A stretch of 64,000 nucleotides of DNA from assembly GCF_000515335.1 (NCBI RefSeq), contig NZ_KI911563.1, forward strand, positions 3,124,936-3,188,935, written 5' to 3'. This DNA comes from Cohnella panacarvi Gsoil 349 (GTDB lineage Bacteria > Bacillota > Bacilli > Paenibacillales > Paenibacillaceae). The position numbers were made by a program, and so were the translations under genes. A model generated the notes under the pieces. That model was given only the letters and a program-made list of their open reading frames with translations. It ran no database searches and was not told where the DNA came from. Every line of letters begins with the position of its first letter. The first letter of the stretch is position 1. Shown here piece after piece: positions 25,530 through 34,153 of this stretch.

Positions 25530-26215
25530 GCGGCAAGAGGTGCCGTTAACCCTCTCGCTCCCACTGTCCGCGTCTCAATAGCGGCAAGAGGTGCCGCTAA
25601 TCTTCTCGCTCCCGCTGTCGCGTCTCATTAGCGGTAAGAGGTGCCGCTAATCCTCTTGCTCCCGCTGTCCGCGTCTCAATAGCGGCAAGAGGTGCCGCTA
25701 ATCCACTCGCTCCCGCTGTCGCGTCTCAATAGCGGCAAGAGGTGCCGCTAAACCCCTCGCTCCCGCTGTCCGCGTCTCAATAGCGGCAAGAGGTGCCGCT
25801 AATCTTCTCGCTCCCGCTGTCGCGCCTCAATAGCGGCAAGAGGTGCCGCTAATCCTCCTGCTCCCGCTGTTGCGTCTCAATAGCGGCAAGAGGTGCCGCT
25901 AATCCTCTTGCTCCCGCTGTTGCGTCTCAATAGCGGCAAGAGGTGCCGCTAATCCTCTTGCTCCCGCTGTCCGCGTCTCAATAGCGGCAAGAGGTGCCGC
26001 TAATTCTCTCGCTCCCGCTGTCGCGCCTCAATAGCGGCAAGAGGTGCCGTTAAACCTCTCGCTCTCGCTGTCCGCGCCTCAATAGCGGCAAGAGATGCCG
26101 CTAAACCCCTCGCTCCCGCTGTCGCGTCTCATTAGCGGCAAGAGGTGCCGCTAACCCCCTCGCTCCCGCTGTCGCGTCTCATTAGCGGCAAGAGGTGCCG
26201 CTAATGAGACGCGAC
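25530..26215. repeat. Array of 14 tandem 50/51-bp hairpin units
   Basis: Fourteen units begin with AGCGGCA (loop AGAGG) TGCCGCT and continue with CTCGCTCCCGCTGTCGCGTCTCAAT-like sequence. Starts of the hairpin: 25530, 25581, 25631, 25682, 25732, 25783, 25833, 25883, 25933, 25984, 26034, 26085, 26135, 26185. The period is 50 or 51 depending on CTGTCGCG versus CTGTCCGCG. Variation is mainly in the TAATCCTCT segment; the hairpin is nearly invariant. No open frame explains it. Confidence 0.95.
26171..26215. repeat. 20-bp-arm perfect palindrome closing the array
   Basis: GTCGCGTCTCATTAGCGGCA (26171-26190), loop AGAGG, and its exact complement at 26196-26215. The last unit therefore extends into an inverted copy of the inter-hairpin sequence. 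There is no T-run on either side. Confidence 0.95.
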
Positions 26216-26268
26216 AAGACTATTCTTAACTTTCTCCATGGCGGATGTTGACAACAACCCCTTCGACC

Positions 26269-26300
26269 CATTATTATCATTATTAAGAATGATAATAATG
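26269..26300. promoter_or_regulatory. 13-bp-arm palindrome, candidate operator
   Basis: CATTATTATCATT (26269-26281) and AATGATAATAATG (26288-26300) with a 6-base centre, 33 bases before the start of the HTH regulator gene. Probably bound by that regulator. Confidence 0.65.
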
Positions 26301-26332
26301 AAGTGATAACAATAGAAGGGAGTACGACCGAA

Positions 26333-26899
26333 GTGAACAAGTCGAAGGCTGACCTGATTCTGCATCCGATTCGCATGAGAATCATCCAATCGCTGTTTCC
26401 GGAAGGCAATCGCACGGCGCAGCAGCTCGTGGAGCGTCTCTCGAACGTTCCTCAGGCGACGTTGTATCGCCATCTGAACACCTTGCTGAAAGCCGGGTTG
26501 ATACAAGTCGTCGAAGAACGGAAGATTCGGGGAACGACCGAGAAAATATACGGGCTGACGAAGAACGCGCACGATCTTACGCCGGATGACGTGACGGAGA
26601 AGTCTTCGGACCAGCACATGGAATTGTTCATGAAGTTCGTGGCTTCGATGATCGGAACTTACGGCCAGTATGTGGGGCAACCCAAGTACGATCTGTTCCG
26701 AGACGGAATCAGCTTCCGGCAGGTGCAGCTCTACTTGGACGACGAGGAATACTTGGGCTTGCTGCAAGAAATGAGGGCGCAAATGGGCAAACATTCGAAT
26801 AACGAGCCCCGTGAAGGAAGAAGACTTCGCAATATATGGACAGTAATCGTACCGGAGGTAATGAACGAACATGACAACAGGGACAATAAGAGCGAATGA
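26333..26899 (+). CDS. ArsR-like winged-helix transcriptional regulator
   Basis: 188 residues. The N-terminal winged helix (about 1-75) reads ILHPIRMRIIQSLFPEGNRT, then QQLVERLSNVPQATLYRHLN, a helix-turn-helix of the ArsR/PadR-like class. The C-terminal part is helical with no clear ligand motif. GTG at 26333 has AAGGGAG 10 bases upstream; the open frame starts earlier at 26303 without a site. First gene of an operon with YhfC, PLDc_N, ATPase and permease genes, which it probably represses from the adjacent palindrome. Confidence 0.87.
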   Translation: MNKSKADLILHPIRMRIIQSLFPEGNRTAQQLVERLSNVPQATLYRHLNTLLKAGLIQVVEERKIRGTTEKIYGLTKNAHDLTPDDVTEKSSDQHMELFMKFVASMIGTYGQYVGQPKYDLFRDGISFRQVQLYLDDEEYLGLLQEMRAQMGKHSNNEPREGRRLRNIWTVIVPEVMNEHDNRDNKSE

Positions 26900-27563
26900 C
26901 GAGTTATGGAACAAAGCGGTGAAGCGCGGACTGATCTGCTTGCCTCTCTATATATTGGTCCCAGCATTATTCTGGCTAGGCTTCGAGCAGGCCGGTTACG
27001 GGATGGATTGGAAAGGGTTCGGTCTAGGGGCGCTGGGTTGGTTCATCGCATTGGCGCTGCGGGGGCCGATCGGCGCGGCGAGCATGAAGCTGTCGCAGAA
27101 TGCGGCCAAGAACCTCATGATCGCGAGCTCGGGAGTGCTGGAGGAGTCGGCTCGGCTCATCTTGATCGCCGTGACTTCCGCGACGTCGTCTTGGGCGCTC
27201 TCCGTCGGACAAGGCTGGGCGGCGATCGAGGTGCTGTACACGATGATCACTGTCGTGGCCATCGCCTCTCTGGCGAAGAAGACCGATGAGAAGTCGCTGC
27301 AAGCGAAGCGTATGCTTGAAGCCCAGGGCACCGTTCAGGCGAGTCCGCTATGGGGCATCCTGGAGCGGATATGGGCATCCGCCTTTCATATCGGAAGCAC
27401 GCTGGTCGTCGCGAGATATCCATGGGCGGTCGTCGCGCTCATTCCGATCCATAGCGGGCTCAATTGGTTCGGCGTGAAGCTGGCGGCGCGCGCCGTGTGG
27501 CAATCCAGCGTGTTCATCGCGTGCCTCGGAGCCTGCATGCTTGCGATAGGTCTAGCACAGTAA
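26871..27563 (+). CDS. YhfC family intramembrane metalloprotease-like protein
   Basis: 230-residue polytopic membrane protein with about seven hydrophobic helices. The motifs EESARLILIA (about 88-97), WGILERIWASAFHIGSTLVVA (Glu/His) and IPIHSGLNW match the YhfC family, related to CPBP-type intramembrane proteases that use Glu and His residues for metal. Such proteins are often tied to bacteriocin maturation or immunity. The gene overlaps the regulator gene by 29 bases. Confidence 0.8.
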   Translation: MTTGTIRANDELWNKAVKRGLICLPLYILVPALFWLGFEQAGYGMDWKGFGLGALGWFIALALRGPIGAASMKLSQNAAKNLMIASSGVLEESARLILIAVTSATSSWALSVGQGWAAIEVLYTMITVVAIASLAKKTDEKSLQAKRMLEAQGTVQASPLWGILERIWASAFHIGSTLVVARYPWAVVALIPIHSGLNWFGVKLAARAVWQSSVFIACLGACMLAIGLAQ

Positions 27564-27594
27564 CTATTCAGAAAAACGTATGGGGGAATCTTCG

Positions 27595-27801
27595 ATGAAA
27601 TGGCAAGACGTCAACTGGGAGCTGTTCGCCCCGCTTATCGCCATCCAGGTTGTATTGCTCATTATCGCATTGATCGATCTGGGGAGACGGGACAAAGACG
27701 CCGTTCGAGGATCGAAGCTGCTATGGGTGTTCGTCGTCGTTCTGGTCAATCTGATCGGGCCGGTCCTTTACTTCACCGTCGGAAGGAAGAATGAATCTTG
27801 A
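27595..27801 (+). CDS. PLDc_N domain small membrane protein (YxlE-like)
   Basis: 68-residue protein with two membrane helices (about 10-32 and 43-62) and the PLDc_N signature RRDKDAVRGSKLLW plus LVNLIGPVLYFTVGRK. This is the small accessory protein seen before ABC ATPase and permease genes, as in yxlE-yxlF-yxlG of the B. subtilis sigY operon. ATG at 27595 follows GGGGGAA at 9 bases. Its stop overlaps the TTG of the ATPase gene. Confidence 0.88.
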   Translation: MKWQDVNWELFAPLIAIQVVLLIIALIDLGRRDKDAVRGSKLLWVFVVVLVNLIGPVLYFTVGRKNES

Positions 27802-28706
27802 GTCTGCTCGAGGTAACGGGATTAGTCAAGAAATTCGGAGTCCAGACCGCCGTCGACGGATTGAACTTCGAGATTACGCCGGGAAGGTGCCTGGCCTTGC
27901 TCGGTCCGAACGGCGCTGGAAAAACAACGACGCTGCGCATGCTGTCCGGGCTGCTCGAACCGACTTCGGGCACGATACGGTTCACAGGCGGCTCGGAGAA
28001 GGACATACGGGGCATAATCGGTTATTTGCCGCAGTATCCCGCGTTCTTCAATTGGATGAGCGGCCGGGAGTTTCTGTCTTTCGCGGCGAAGCTGGCAGGT
28101 TTGTCCGGCAAAGAAGCCGCCGCGCGAACGGAGGAAGTGCTTGAGAGAGTCGGGCTGAAGGAATCCGCGAAGCGTAGAATCGGCGGATACTCCGGCGGCA
28201 TGAAGCAGCGGCTAGGCTTGGCTCAAGCCGTCATTCACCGTCCGAAGCTGCTTATTCTCGACGAGCCGGTATCCGCGCTCGATCCGCAAGGCCGGCGCGA
28301 AGTGCTGGAGCTGATGCGGGAGATGAAGCGCGAGACGACGATTCTCTTCTCAACGCACGTGCTGCATGACGTGGAGGAGATCAGCGAAGAGGCCATCATC
28401 ATGGACAAAGGTCGGATTATCGTGCAAGGAGATCTGCAGAAGCTCCTATACGACCACGAGCAGCCGCTTATTCGCGTGAAAGCCCGCAATCTGCCTATCG
28501 AATGGGTGCGGGGCTTGCGCAAGGAACCGTTCGTTCGCGAGCTTAACGAGACTTCGGACGGTTTCACGGTGCTGGTGACGGACGTATCGCTCGCGAGAAG
28601 CTCGTTGCTGCGTTCGATTGCCGACCTGGAGATCGAGGTCGAGAGCTTCGAGATCGGGGCGACATCGTTGGAGGATTTATTCTTGAGGGCGGTGAGCGCC
28701 GGATGA
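27798..28706 (+). CDS. ABC transporter ATP-binding protein (YxlF-like)
   Basis: 302-residue ATPase starting at TTG 27798, which overlaps the stop of the PLDc_N gene. Walker A GPNGAGKTTTLRM (about residue 38), signature GGYSGGMKQRLGLAQAVIHRP, Walker B LLILDEPVSALDPQGR and switch FSTHVLHDVEEI are intact. The C-terminal domain (about 215-302) is of the ABC-2 exporter type. It pairs with the permease at 28703. Confidence 0.93.
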   Translation: MSLLEVTGLVKKFGVQTAVDGLNFEITPGRCLALLGPNGAGKTTTLRMLSGLLEPTSGTIRFTGGSEKDIRGIIGYLPQYPAFFNWMSGREFLSFAAKLAGLSGKEAAARTEEVLERVGLKESAKRRIGGYSGGMKQRLGLAQAVIHRPKLLILDEPVSALDPQGRREVLELMREMKRETTILFSTHVLHDVEEISEEAIIMDKGRIIVQGDLQKLLYDHEQPLIRVKARNLPIEWVRGLRKEPFVRELNETSDGFTVLVTDVSLARSSLLRSIADLEIEVESFEIGATSLEDLFLRAVSAG

Positions 28707-29473
28707 GCGCATGGTTGCTGCTGTTTCGCAAAGAAATGCTGGAGAGCGCCCGGAACTTCAAGTGGATCTGGATTCCGCTCGTCTTCCTGGCGCTCGGCAT
28801 AACGAATCCGATCACGACCTATTTCATGCCGGAAATCCTGCAGGCGGGAGGAGTTGCGGCCGAGGCGGCCAAGCTCATTCCGACGCCGACCTCCGAAGAA
28901 ATCATCGTCAAATCGCTGTCCCAATACGGAACGCTAGGTATGCTCGTGTTCGCGCTCTCCTTCATGGGGATCGTCGCGGGCGAGCGACAGTCCGGCTCGG
29001 CCATCATGGTTCTCGTCAAGCCGGTGTCTTACGGCCATTACATCACTTCGAAATGGGCGGCGATGACCTGCATTACGCTTGCGGCCGTAACGTTAGGCCA
29101 GCTGGGCACCGGTTACTACATGAACGTCTTGTTCGACGACAACGTCTATTCGGAGGCGCTGGTCAGCGGATTGGTCTACGCGCTTTGGCTGATTCTCCTC
29201 AATTCGATTACGCTGCTGCTCAGCTGCTTGATGAAGGCTCCGGCAGGCATCGCGTTCGTCTCCGTAGCGTTCGCGGCGCTTCTCTCGCTCGTTACCCAAC
29301 TGCTAGGCGACGCCATGCGCTGGAGTCCGAGCCGATTGACCGCCGAGGCCGGCAGACTCGTAGAAGATAGCGGAGCCGGCGATGATCTATGGCTGCTCGT
29401 CTTGATTACGGCGGCGCTTATTGCCATCCTCCTGACGCTCGCGACAGCAGCTTCAAGACGCATGCTGCGCTGA
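28703..29473 (+). CDS. ABC-2 type permease (YxlG-like)
   Basis: 256-residue membrane protein with six helices. The N-terminal LFRKEMLESARNFKWIWIP is typical for NosY/YxlG-type permeases, as is GIVAGERQSGSAIMVLVKPVSYGHYITSKW after the second helix. Its ATG overlaps the ATPase stop by 4 bases. It ends the operon. The cargo is unknown; similar sets export or defend against cell-envelope peptides. Confidence 0.9.
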   Translation: MSAWLLLFRKEMLESARNFKWIWIPLVFLALGITNPITTYFMPEILQAGGVAAEAAKLIPTPTSEEIIVKSLSQYGTLGMLVFALSFMGIVAGERQSGSAIMVLVKPVSYGHYITSKWAAMTCITLAAVTLGQLGTGYYMNVLFDDNVYSEALVSGLVYALWLILLNSITLLLSCLMKAPAGIAFVSVAFAALLSLVTQLLGDAMRWSPSRLTAEAGRLVEDSGAGDDLWLLVLITAALIAILLTLATAASRRMLR

Positions 29474-29505
29474 CGAACGACCGAACGACCGAACGGCCGA
29501 ACGCT
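29474..29505. repeat. Four tandem 8-bp repeats between convergent stops
   Basis: CGAACGAC, CGAACGAC, CGAACGGC and CGAACGCT in a row, bridging the stop of the permease gene and the stop of the GGDEF gene. Confidence 0.8.
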
Positions 29506-31813
29506 AATAAAATTCGAATCCGCCGCCGGTTTCCTTGGCCCGATACATGGCGATATCCGCGAGCTTCACGAGCTGCAGCGGCTCCCGCGTCTGTTCGGGA
29601 AACCGGCTGATTCCAATGCTGCAAGACACGTTTACGGTGAGACTCATCAAGGAATAGGGTTCGCTGATGGAAGCAACAAGCCGCTGCGCGTACTCTGCCA
29701 CCTGATCTTGCCGCGCTCCGGCGATCAGCGCGATGAATTCGTCGCCTCCGTGCCTGAATATCGCCTTTGTATGGCGGTCGTCAAGCAGGGAGACATGGCG
29801 AACCGGAAGAACATGACGGCCGAGCTCAGCGACAATGCGTTCCGTGATCTGAACGAGCAGAGCGTCGCCGATATCATGGCCGAACGTGTCGTTCACCTGC
29901 TTAAAGCCGTTAATATCGATGAACAATAACGAGAATGGCGCGGTTTCTTTCGTTTCCGAGTTCAAGATGTCATAGAAGAATCGCCGGTTATAGAGCCGCG
30001 TTAACGCATCGCTATTGGCATAATAAGCGAGCTGAAGCTCTTTCTCCTTGCGCAGCTCGATTTCCGAGGATAGCCGATGAACCAGCGACCGCGATTCTTC
30101 GATCAACAGAGAGCCTTTGAGCGCCGTGCTGACCTGAATGCCGAGCGTTAGTATAATATCCCCCGGACATTGCCCGGTTTCCATCCAAGAAACCCCGAAT
30201 TGATCCTCGCCCACGTGCAGCAGCATGACCATAAGCGCAAAACGCCGGTTCCGAATCCTCTTGAACGTGGCATAGATATCGCGAATGCTCCCGTCTAATC
30301 CGAACTCCCGCATACGATTCCCGTGGTCGTGATAGGCGAAAATCGCCGAGCAGGAATCGAAGCTATGTTCTTTATCGTTATAGGTAATAAGATAGTTCGT
30401 CGGAATTTGAATCCAGCTCATATAGCTTTCCAGCGTATTCAGAATGCTGGGAACCGAATAGGCCGATAGCAACGATTTGCCAAGAAAATCAAGGATACCC
30501 CGCTTTTTCGCCTGATCGATGTGCAATTGGATGTTGTCGTAATTGTCGCGGTCCTTCGTCATGTAACGCGCGGCGAACAGCAGCTCCTCCGCCCGGAGAA
30601 TCATCGCTTCGTCGTCGGACGTATAACGAATCGTCTGTTCCCGGAACTCGTCGATCATCTCGGCAAGACCGGCGGCGGGAATCGGATCGGACAAATATAA
30701 AATTTGTTTCTGCAGCGAATCCAAGAAACGGCCGGAACGAACGCCTCTCACGTCGCCCAAGAACAATTCGGCTAATCCGGCGTAGTCGATCGGGATCAAG
30801 GGGAACAAGTTCCTCAACGTATCGCCGACGGTCAGCGCGGCATCTTCCAGACTCAAAATCCTGGAGAAGCTTGCGGGCCTGTCCAACCGCATCGGTTTGA
30901 CGTTGTTGACGGTGCAGCCGCAAGAATCCCGATACAGAATCGCCCCCGGCACGTCCGTAATGAACGGGCATTCTCCCGATCGAATGAGCTGCACGATCGT
31001 CTCTAACCCCGCGCTGCCGAGTTCCTTGAACGGGAAATGAATCGTCGTCAGCGAAGGCTTGGAGAACGTAAGGGAAGGCTCGTTCTCATAGCAAACAAGC
31101 GCGATGTCCTCCGGGATGCGCAAGCCGCGCTCCAGGATCGCATCGCGCATATGCCGTCCGTCAAGCGCGGTCATGACAAGAACGGCGTCAACGGCGACTT
31201 GCCGGTCATCTAGCAATAGGGAGAGCACTTTCTTCATTCGCGTGTCGATACTCCAGCTCTTCATGGCATCATACTGAACGATTCGCCGTTCGTCCAAGAA
31301 ACCGTATTCTTCCAGTACCATTCTGTAGCTGTCCACGCGGGTATCGTTATTCCAAGGCGCGATGAAGGCGATCTCGCGGCGATCATGTTCGTTAATCAGA
31401 TGGCGGGTAATCTTCTCTACGTAGACACCGCCGTTCATAATGACGCTGGGGATGCTCTCGAAATCTTTGCCGATGCTCAAGAACGGAACATGATGAAGGC
31501 GCTGGCTGAGCTCGGCAAGATGCTCGGGACGGCATCTTGTGGACCAACCGATGAACAGCACGCCGTCGACATCGAATTGTTCCGTCAATTGCTCCAGCTT
31601 GAGCTGCATGGATGTCAAGTCGCCAAGCTCGCTCGCCGGCGACAAGACGTCTTCATTCTCGAGGTGCGTGAAGTAGAGGAGGTTTGCGTCGCAGCGCTCC
31701 GCCGCTTCCACGGCTCCGGCCAACATGAGGGACTCGGATTCAAGATTCGCGTTCTCCGATAGGAACGCGATCGTGGGTCTTCGGTCTGCTAGTTCGTGTG
31801 GAGTTGTGAACAT
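29504..31813 (-). CDS. GGDEF protein with LacI/periplasmic-binding-like sensor
   Basis: 769-residue cytoplasmic protein. Residues about 13-290 resemble the ligand-binding core of LacI/GalR regulators (RPTIAFLSENANLESE, DGVLFIGWST, VDAVLVMTALDGRHMRDAI, IALVCYENEPSLTF), but there is no N-terminal DNA-binding helix-turn-helix. A middle helical region (about 300-600) follows. The C-terminal GGDEF domain (about 605-769) has LTRLYNRRFFYDIL, LLFIDINGFKQVNDTFGHDIGD and intact FRHGGDEFIALI. It probably makes cyclic-di-GMP in response to a small ligand. ATG at 31813 has AGAGGTG 7 bases upstream. Confidence 0.85.
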   Translation of the reverse strand: MFTTPHELADRRPTIAFLSENANLESESLMLAGAVEAAERCDANLLYFTHLENEDVLSPASELGDLTSMQLKLEQLTEQFDVDGVLFIGWSTRCRPEHLAELSQRLHHVPFLSIGKDFESIPSVIMNGGVYVEKITRHLINEHDRREIAFIAPWNNDTRVDSYRMVLEEYGFLDERRIVQYDAMKSWSIDTRMKKVLSLLLDDRQVAVDAVLVMTALDGRHMRDAILERGLRIPEDIALVCYENEPSLTFSKPSLTTIHFPFKELGSAGLETIVQLIRSGECPFITDVPGAILYRDSCGCTVNNVKPMRLDRPASFSRILSLEDAALTVGDTLRNLFPLIPIDYAGLAELFLGDVRGVRSGRFLDSLQKQILYLSDPIPAAGLAEMIDEFREQTIRYTSDDEAMILRAEELLFAARYMTKDRDNYDNIQLHIDQAKKRGILDFLGKSLLSAYSVPSILNTLESYMSWIQIPTNYLITYNDKEHSFDSCSAIFAYHDHGNRMREFGLDGSIRDIYATFKRIRNRRFALMVMLLHVGEDQFGVSWMETGQCPGDIILTLGIQVSTALKGSLLIEESRSLVHRLSSEIELRKEKELQLAYYANSDALTRLYNRRFFYDILNSETKETAPFSLLFIDINGFKQVNDTFGHDIGDALLVQITERIVAELGRHVLPVRHVSLLDDRHTKAIFRHGGDEFIALIAGARQDQVAEYAQRLVASISEPYSLMSLTVNVSCSIGISRFPEQTREPLQLVKLADIAMYRAKETGGGFEFY

Positions 31814-32002
31814 GGGATGCACCTCTGATACGAGCATCAATCTTATACAAATTATACCATGCCGGTAGGTGCCTGAGAACAGAAACGGAGCGCGGCGACG
31901 AGCGAACTAGGGTGAAGTTGCCGCGCGACGGGCAGACGATATGTATGCGCATTCTTGCATCCATTGTTAACGAATACGACGGAAAAGGACGAAAAACCGA
32001 GT

Positions 32003-32031
32003 TTTACAGATTCGCGGGAGAGGAATATGAT
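32003..32031 (+). promoter_or_regulatory. Promoter of the kimA leader
   Basis: TTTACA (32003-32008), a 17-base spacer and TATGAT (32026-32031), placing the transcript start about 10 bases before the riboswitch. Confidence 0.65.
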
Positions 32032-32048
32032 CTATCCATCAACTGAAT

Positions 32049-32205
32049 AGACGAACTGCGCTGAGTCCTTGTTATTCGAGGAACGGGGGAACCAATCGCG
32101 ACAGGCTTCCGCTTGCCGCACGGGGTGAATCGATGACGCGTCTTCGGCCGTTATCGTAGGGCGACTCTATACGCCCGAATCCGTCAGCTAACCTCGTAAG
32201 CGTCT
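32049..32205 (+). ncRNA. Cyclic-di-AMP riboswitch (ydaO/yuaA type)
   Basis: Closing stem AGACG (32049-32053) with CGTCT (32201-32205). Between them lie the conserved segments CTGAGTCCTTG, AACGGGGGAACCAATCG, CGGGGTGAATCGATG, GTAGGGCGAC, CCGAATCCGTCAGCTAACC and TCGTAAGCGTC. These are the class hallmarks. The ligand c-di-AMP turns expression off. A terminator follows at 32232, then kimA, the classic target gene. Confidence 0.95.
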
Positions 32206-32231
32206 TAGAGGATATCGCTTCGGCTTAGTGA

Positions 32232-32265
32232 AGGCTGCAGGGAATATTCCCTCTGCGGTCTTTTT
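32232..32265 (+). terminator. Riboswitch terminator before kimA
   Basis: Stem around GCAGGGAA / TTCCCTCTGC with a 2-base bulge, followed by TCTTTTT. It serves as the expression platform of the c-di-AMP switch. Confidence 0.8.
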
Positions 32266-32313
32266 CTGTTGCGTTCTATAAGGCACGTATCACATGACTT
32301 GGCGGTGCAAGAT

Positions 32314-34137
32314 ATGTATTCCATGAAAAGACTATTGATCGGACGGCCGTTGAAGTCGAACGAACTCGGGGAACAGAAGCTTACCAAGAAGAAAGCCCTC
32401 GCGATCTTGTCTTCGGACGCTTTATCGTCGGTAGCCTACGGTCCCGAACAGATCCTGCTCGTCCTATTCGCGATCGGGGCGGCTGCCATGTGGTATTCGA
32501 TGCCGATCGCGATCGGCGTATTGGTCTTATTGCTCGCCTTGATTCTATCTTATCGGCAAGTGATCTTCGCTTATCCCCAAGGAGGCGGCGCGTACGTCGT
32601 CTCGAAGGAGAACCTGGGGCTGTCCGCAGGGCTCGTATCGGGCGGCTCGCTGCTCGTCGATTATATTCTGACGGTAGCCGTCAGCGTATCGGCAGGCACG
32701 GACGCAATCACGTCGGCGTTCCCTAGTCTTCACTCCTATACGGTCGTCATTGCGGTCGCTTTCGTCCTGTTCATTACGATTCTCAACTTGCGCGGCGTAA
32801 CGGAGTCGGCCTCTATCCTGGCGTATCCCGTGTACTTATTCGTTCTCGCCCTGTTCGTCTTGATCGGGGCCGGGATTTACCAGGTCGCGGCCGGCGACAT
32901 CTCGCCCGACTTGCGCGCATCGGTCGGAACCCCGGTGGCGGGCGTTACCTTGTTCGTTCTACTGAAGGCTTTCGCTTCCGGCAGCTCGGCGCTGACGGGA
33001 GTCGAGGCCATCTCGAACGCGATCCCGAACTTCAAAGCGCCGGCGCCGAATAACGCGGCCAAGACTTTAATCGCGATGGGCGTTCTGCTCGCCGTTCTAT
33101 TCGCGGGAATCGTTACGCTGGCTTATTACTACGGCGTTTCGCCCAAGCACGACGTCACGGTCATCTCGCAAATCGCGGAGCAAACGTTCGGTCGCCATTT
33201 CATGTATTTCTTCATCCAAGGGACGACGGCGCTCATCCTGATTCTCGCGGCGAACACCGGCTATTCCGCGTTTCCGCTGCTCGCCGTCAACTTGGCCAAA
33301 GACAAGTTCATTCCGCGCATGTTCACGGCTCGCGGCGACCGGCTCGGCTACTCGAACGGCATTATTTTTCTGGGCGTATTCTCGATTCTGCTCATTGTCG
33401 CTTTCGAAGGCCAGACGGAACAGCTCATACCGCTGTACGCCGTCGGCGTATTCATTCCGTTCACGCTTGCGCAGACGGGCATGATCGTGAAGTGGGTGCG
33501 CCAGAAACCGAAGGGTTGGGGGCCGAAGCTCGTTATCAATACGATCGGCGCGATCATCTGCTTCACCGTCACGATGATGTTCTTCGTCACGAAGTTCTCT
33601 CGCGTCTGGCCGGTACTTGTATTTTTGCCGATAATCATCTATATTTTCCAACGAATCAAAAAACATTACGAAGCCGTGGGCGACCAATTAAGGTTAGCCA
33701 CTTGCGAGCCCGTCATGCCGATCGAGGGCAACGTCATCATCGTTCCGGTATCCGGAATCACGCACGTCGTGGAGCATTCGCTCCATTACGCGCAATCGCT
33801 CGCCGCGGATCAGATTATCGCCGTGTACATCCCGTTCGAGCGGGAGGAAGAGACGGCGTTCGAGGACGAATGGAGCAAGTGGCGCCCCGATATCCGGCTC
33901 GTGACGATCCACTCCCATTACCGGAGCGTCATTCACCCGCTGAGCAAGTTCATCGACACGGTACAGCGCAAGGCCAGCGAATCGAACTACCAGGTTACGG
34001 TCATTATCCCTCAATTCATTCCGAAGAAGGGCTGGCATAACGTGCTCCATAACCAGACCAGCTTCATGATCCGCGCGCACTTGCTCCATCGCAAGGACGT
34101 CATCGTAACGACGGTGCCTTATCATTTAAAAAAATAA
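32314..34137 (+). CDS. kimA: KimA-type high-affinity potassium importer
   Basis: 607-residue APC-superfamily K+/H+ symporter, strongly similar in remembered sequence to B. subtilis KimA (YdaO). Landmarks are MKRLLIGRPLKSNELGEQKL, ALAILSSDALSSVAYGPEQIL, YPQGGGAYVVSKENLG and SGSSALTGVEAISNAIPNFK. Twelve membrane helices occupy about 30-460. A cytoplasmic USP-like C-terminal domain (about 480-607, NVIIVPVSGITHVVEHSLHYA and ending TTVPYHLKK) follows and can bind c-di-AMP in this family. Control is therefore likely at two levels, riboswitch and protein. I use ATG 32314 because the family begins MYxSxKR; the ribosome-binding site is weak. Confidence 0.93.
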   Translation: MYSMKRLLIGRPLKSNELGEQKLTKKKALAILSSDALSSVAYGPEQILLVLFAIGAAAMWYSMPIAIGVLVLLLALILSYRQVIFAYPQGGGAYVVSKENLGLSAGLVSGGSLLVDYILTVAVSVSAGTDAITSAFPSLHSYTVVIAVAFVLFITILNLRGVTESASILAYPVYLFVLALFVLIGAGIYQVAAGDISPDLRASVGTPVAGVTLFVLLKAFASGSSALTGVEAISNAIPNFKAPAPNNAAKTLIAMGVLLAVLFAGIVTLAYYYGVSPKHDVTVISQIAEQTFGRHFMYFFIQGTTALILILAANTGYSAFPLLAVNLAKDKFIPRMFTARGDRLGYSNGIIFLGVFSILLIVAFEGQTEQLIPLYAVGVFIPFTLAQTGMIVKWVRQKPKGWGPKLVINTIGAIICFTVTMMFFVTKFSRVWPVLVFLPIIIYIFQRIKKHYEAVGDQLRLATCEPVMPIEGNVIIVPVSGITHVVEHSLHYAQSLAADQIIAVYIPFEREEETAFEDEWSKWRPDIRLVTIHSHYRSVIHPLSKFIDTVQRKASESNYQVTVIIPQFIPKKGWHNVLHNQTSFMIRAHLLHRKDVIVTTVPYHLKK

Positions 34138-34153
34138 CGAAGGATGAAGCCGA

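Noticed and set aside
25530-26215. CRISPR array
   Set aside because: The period is regular, but the parts between hairpins are nearly identical from unit to unit, and no cas genes are near. It is a tandem repeat.
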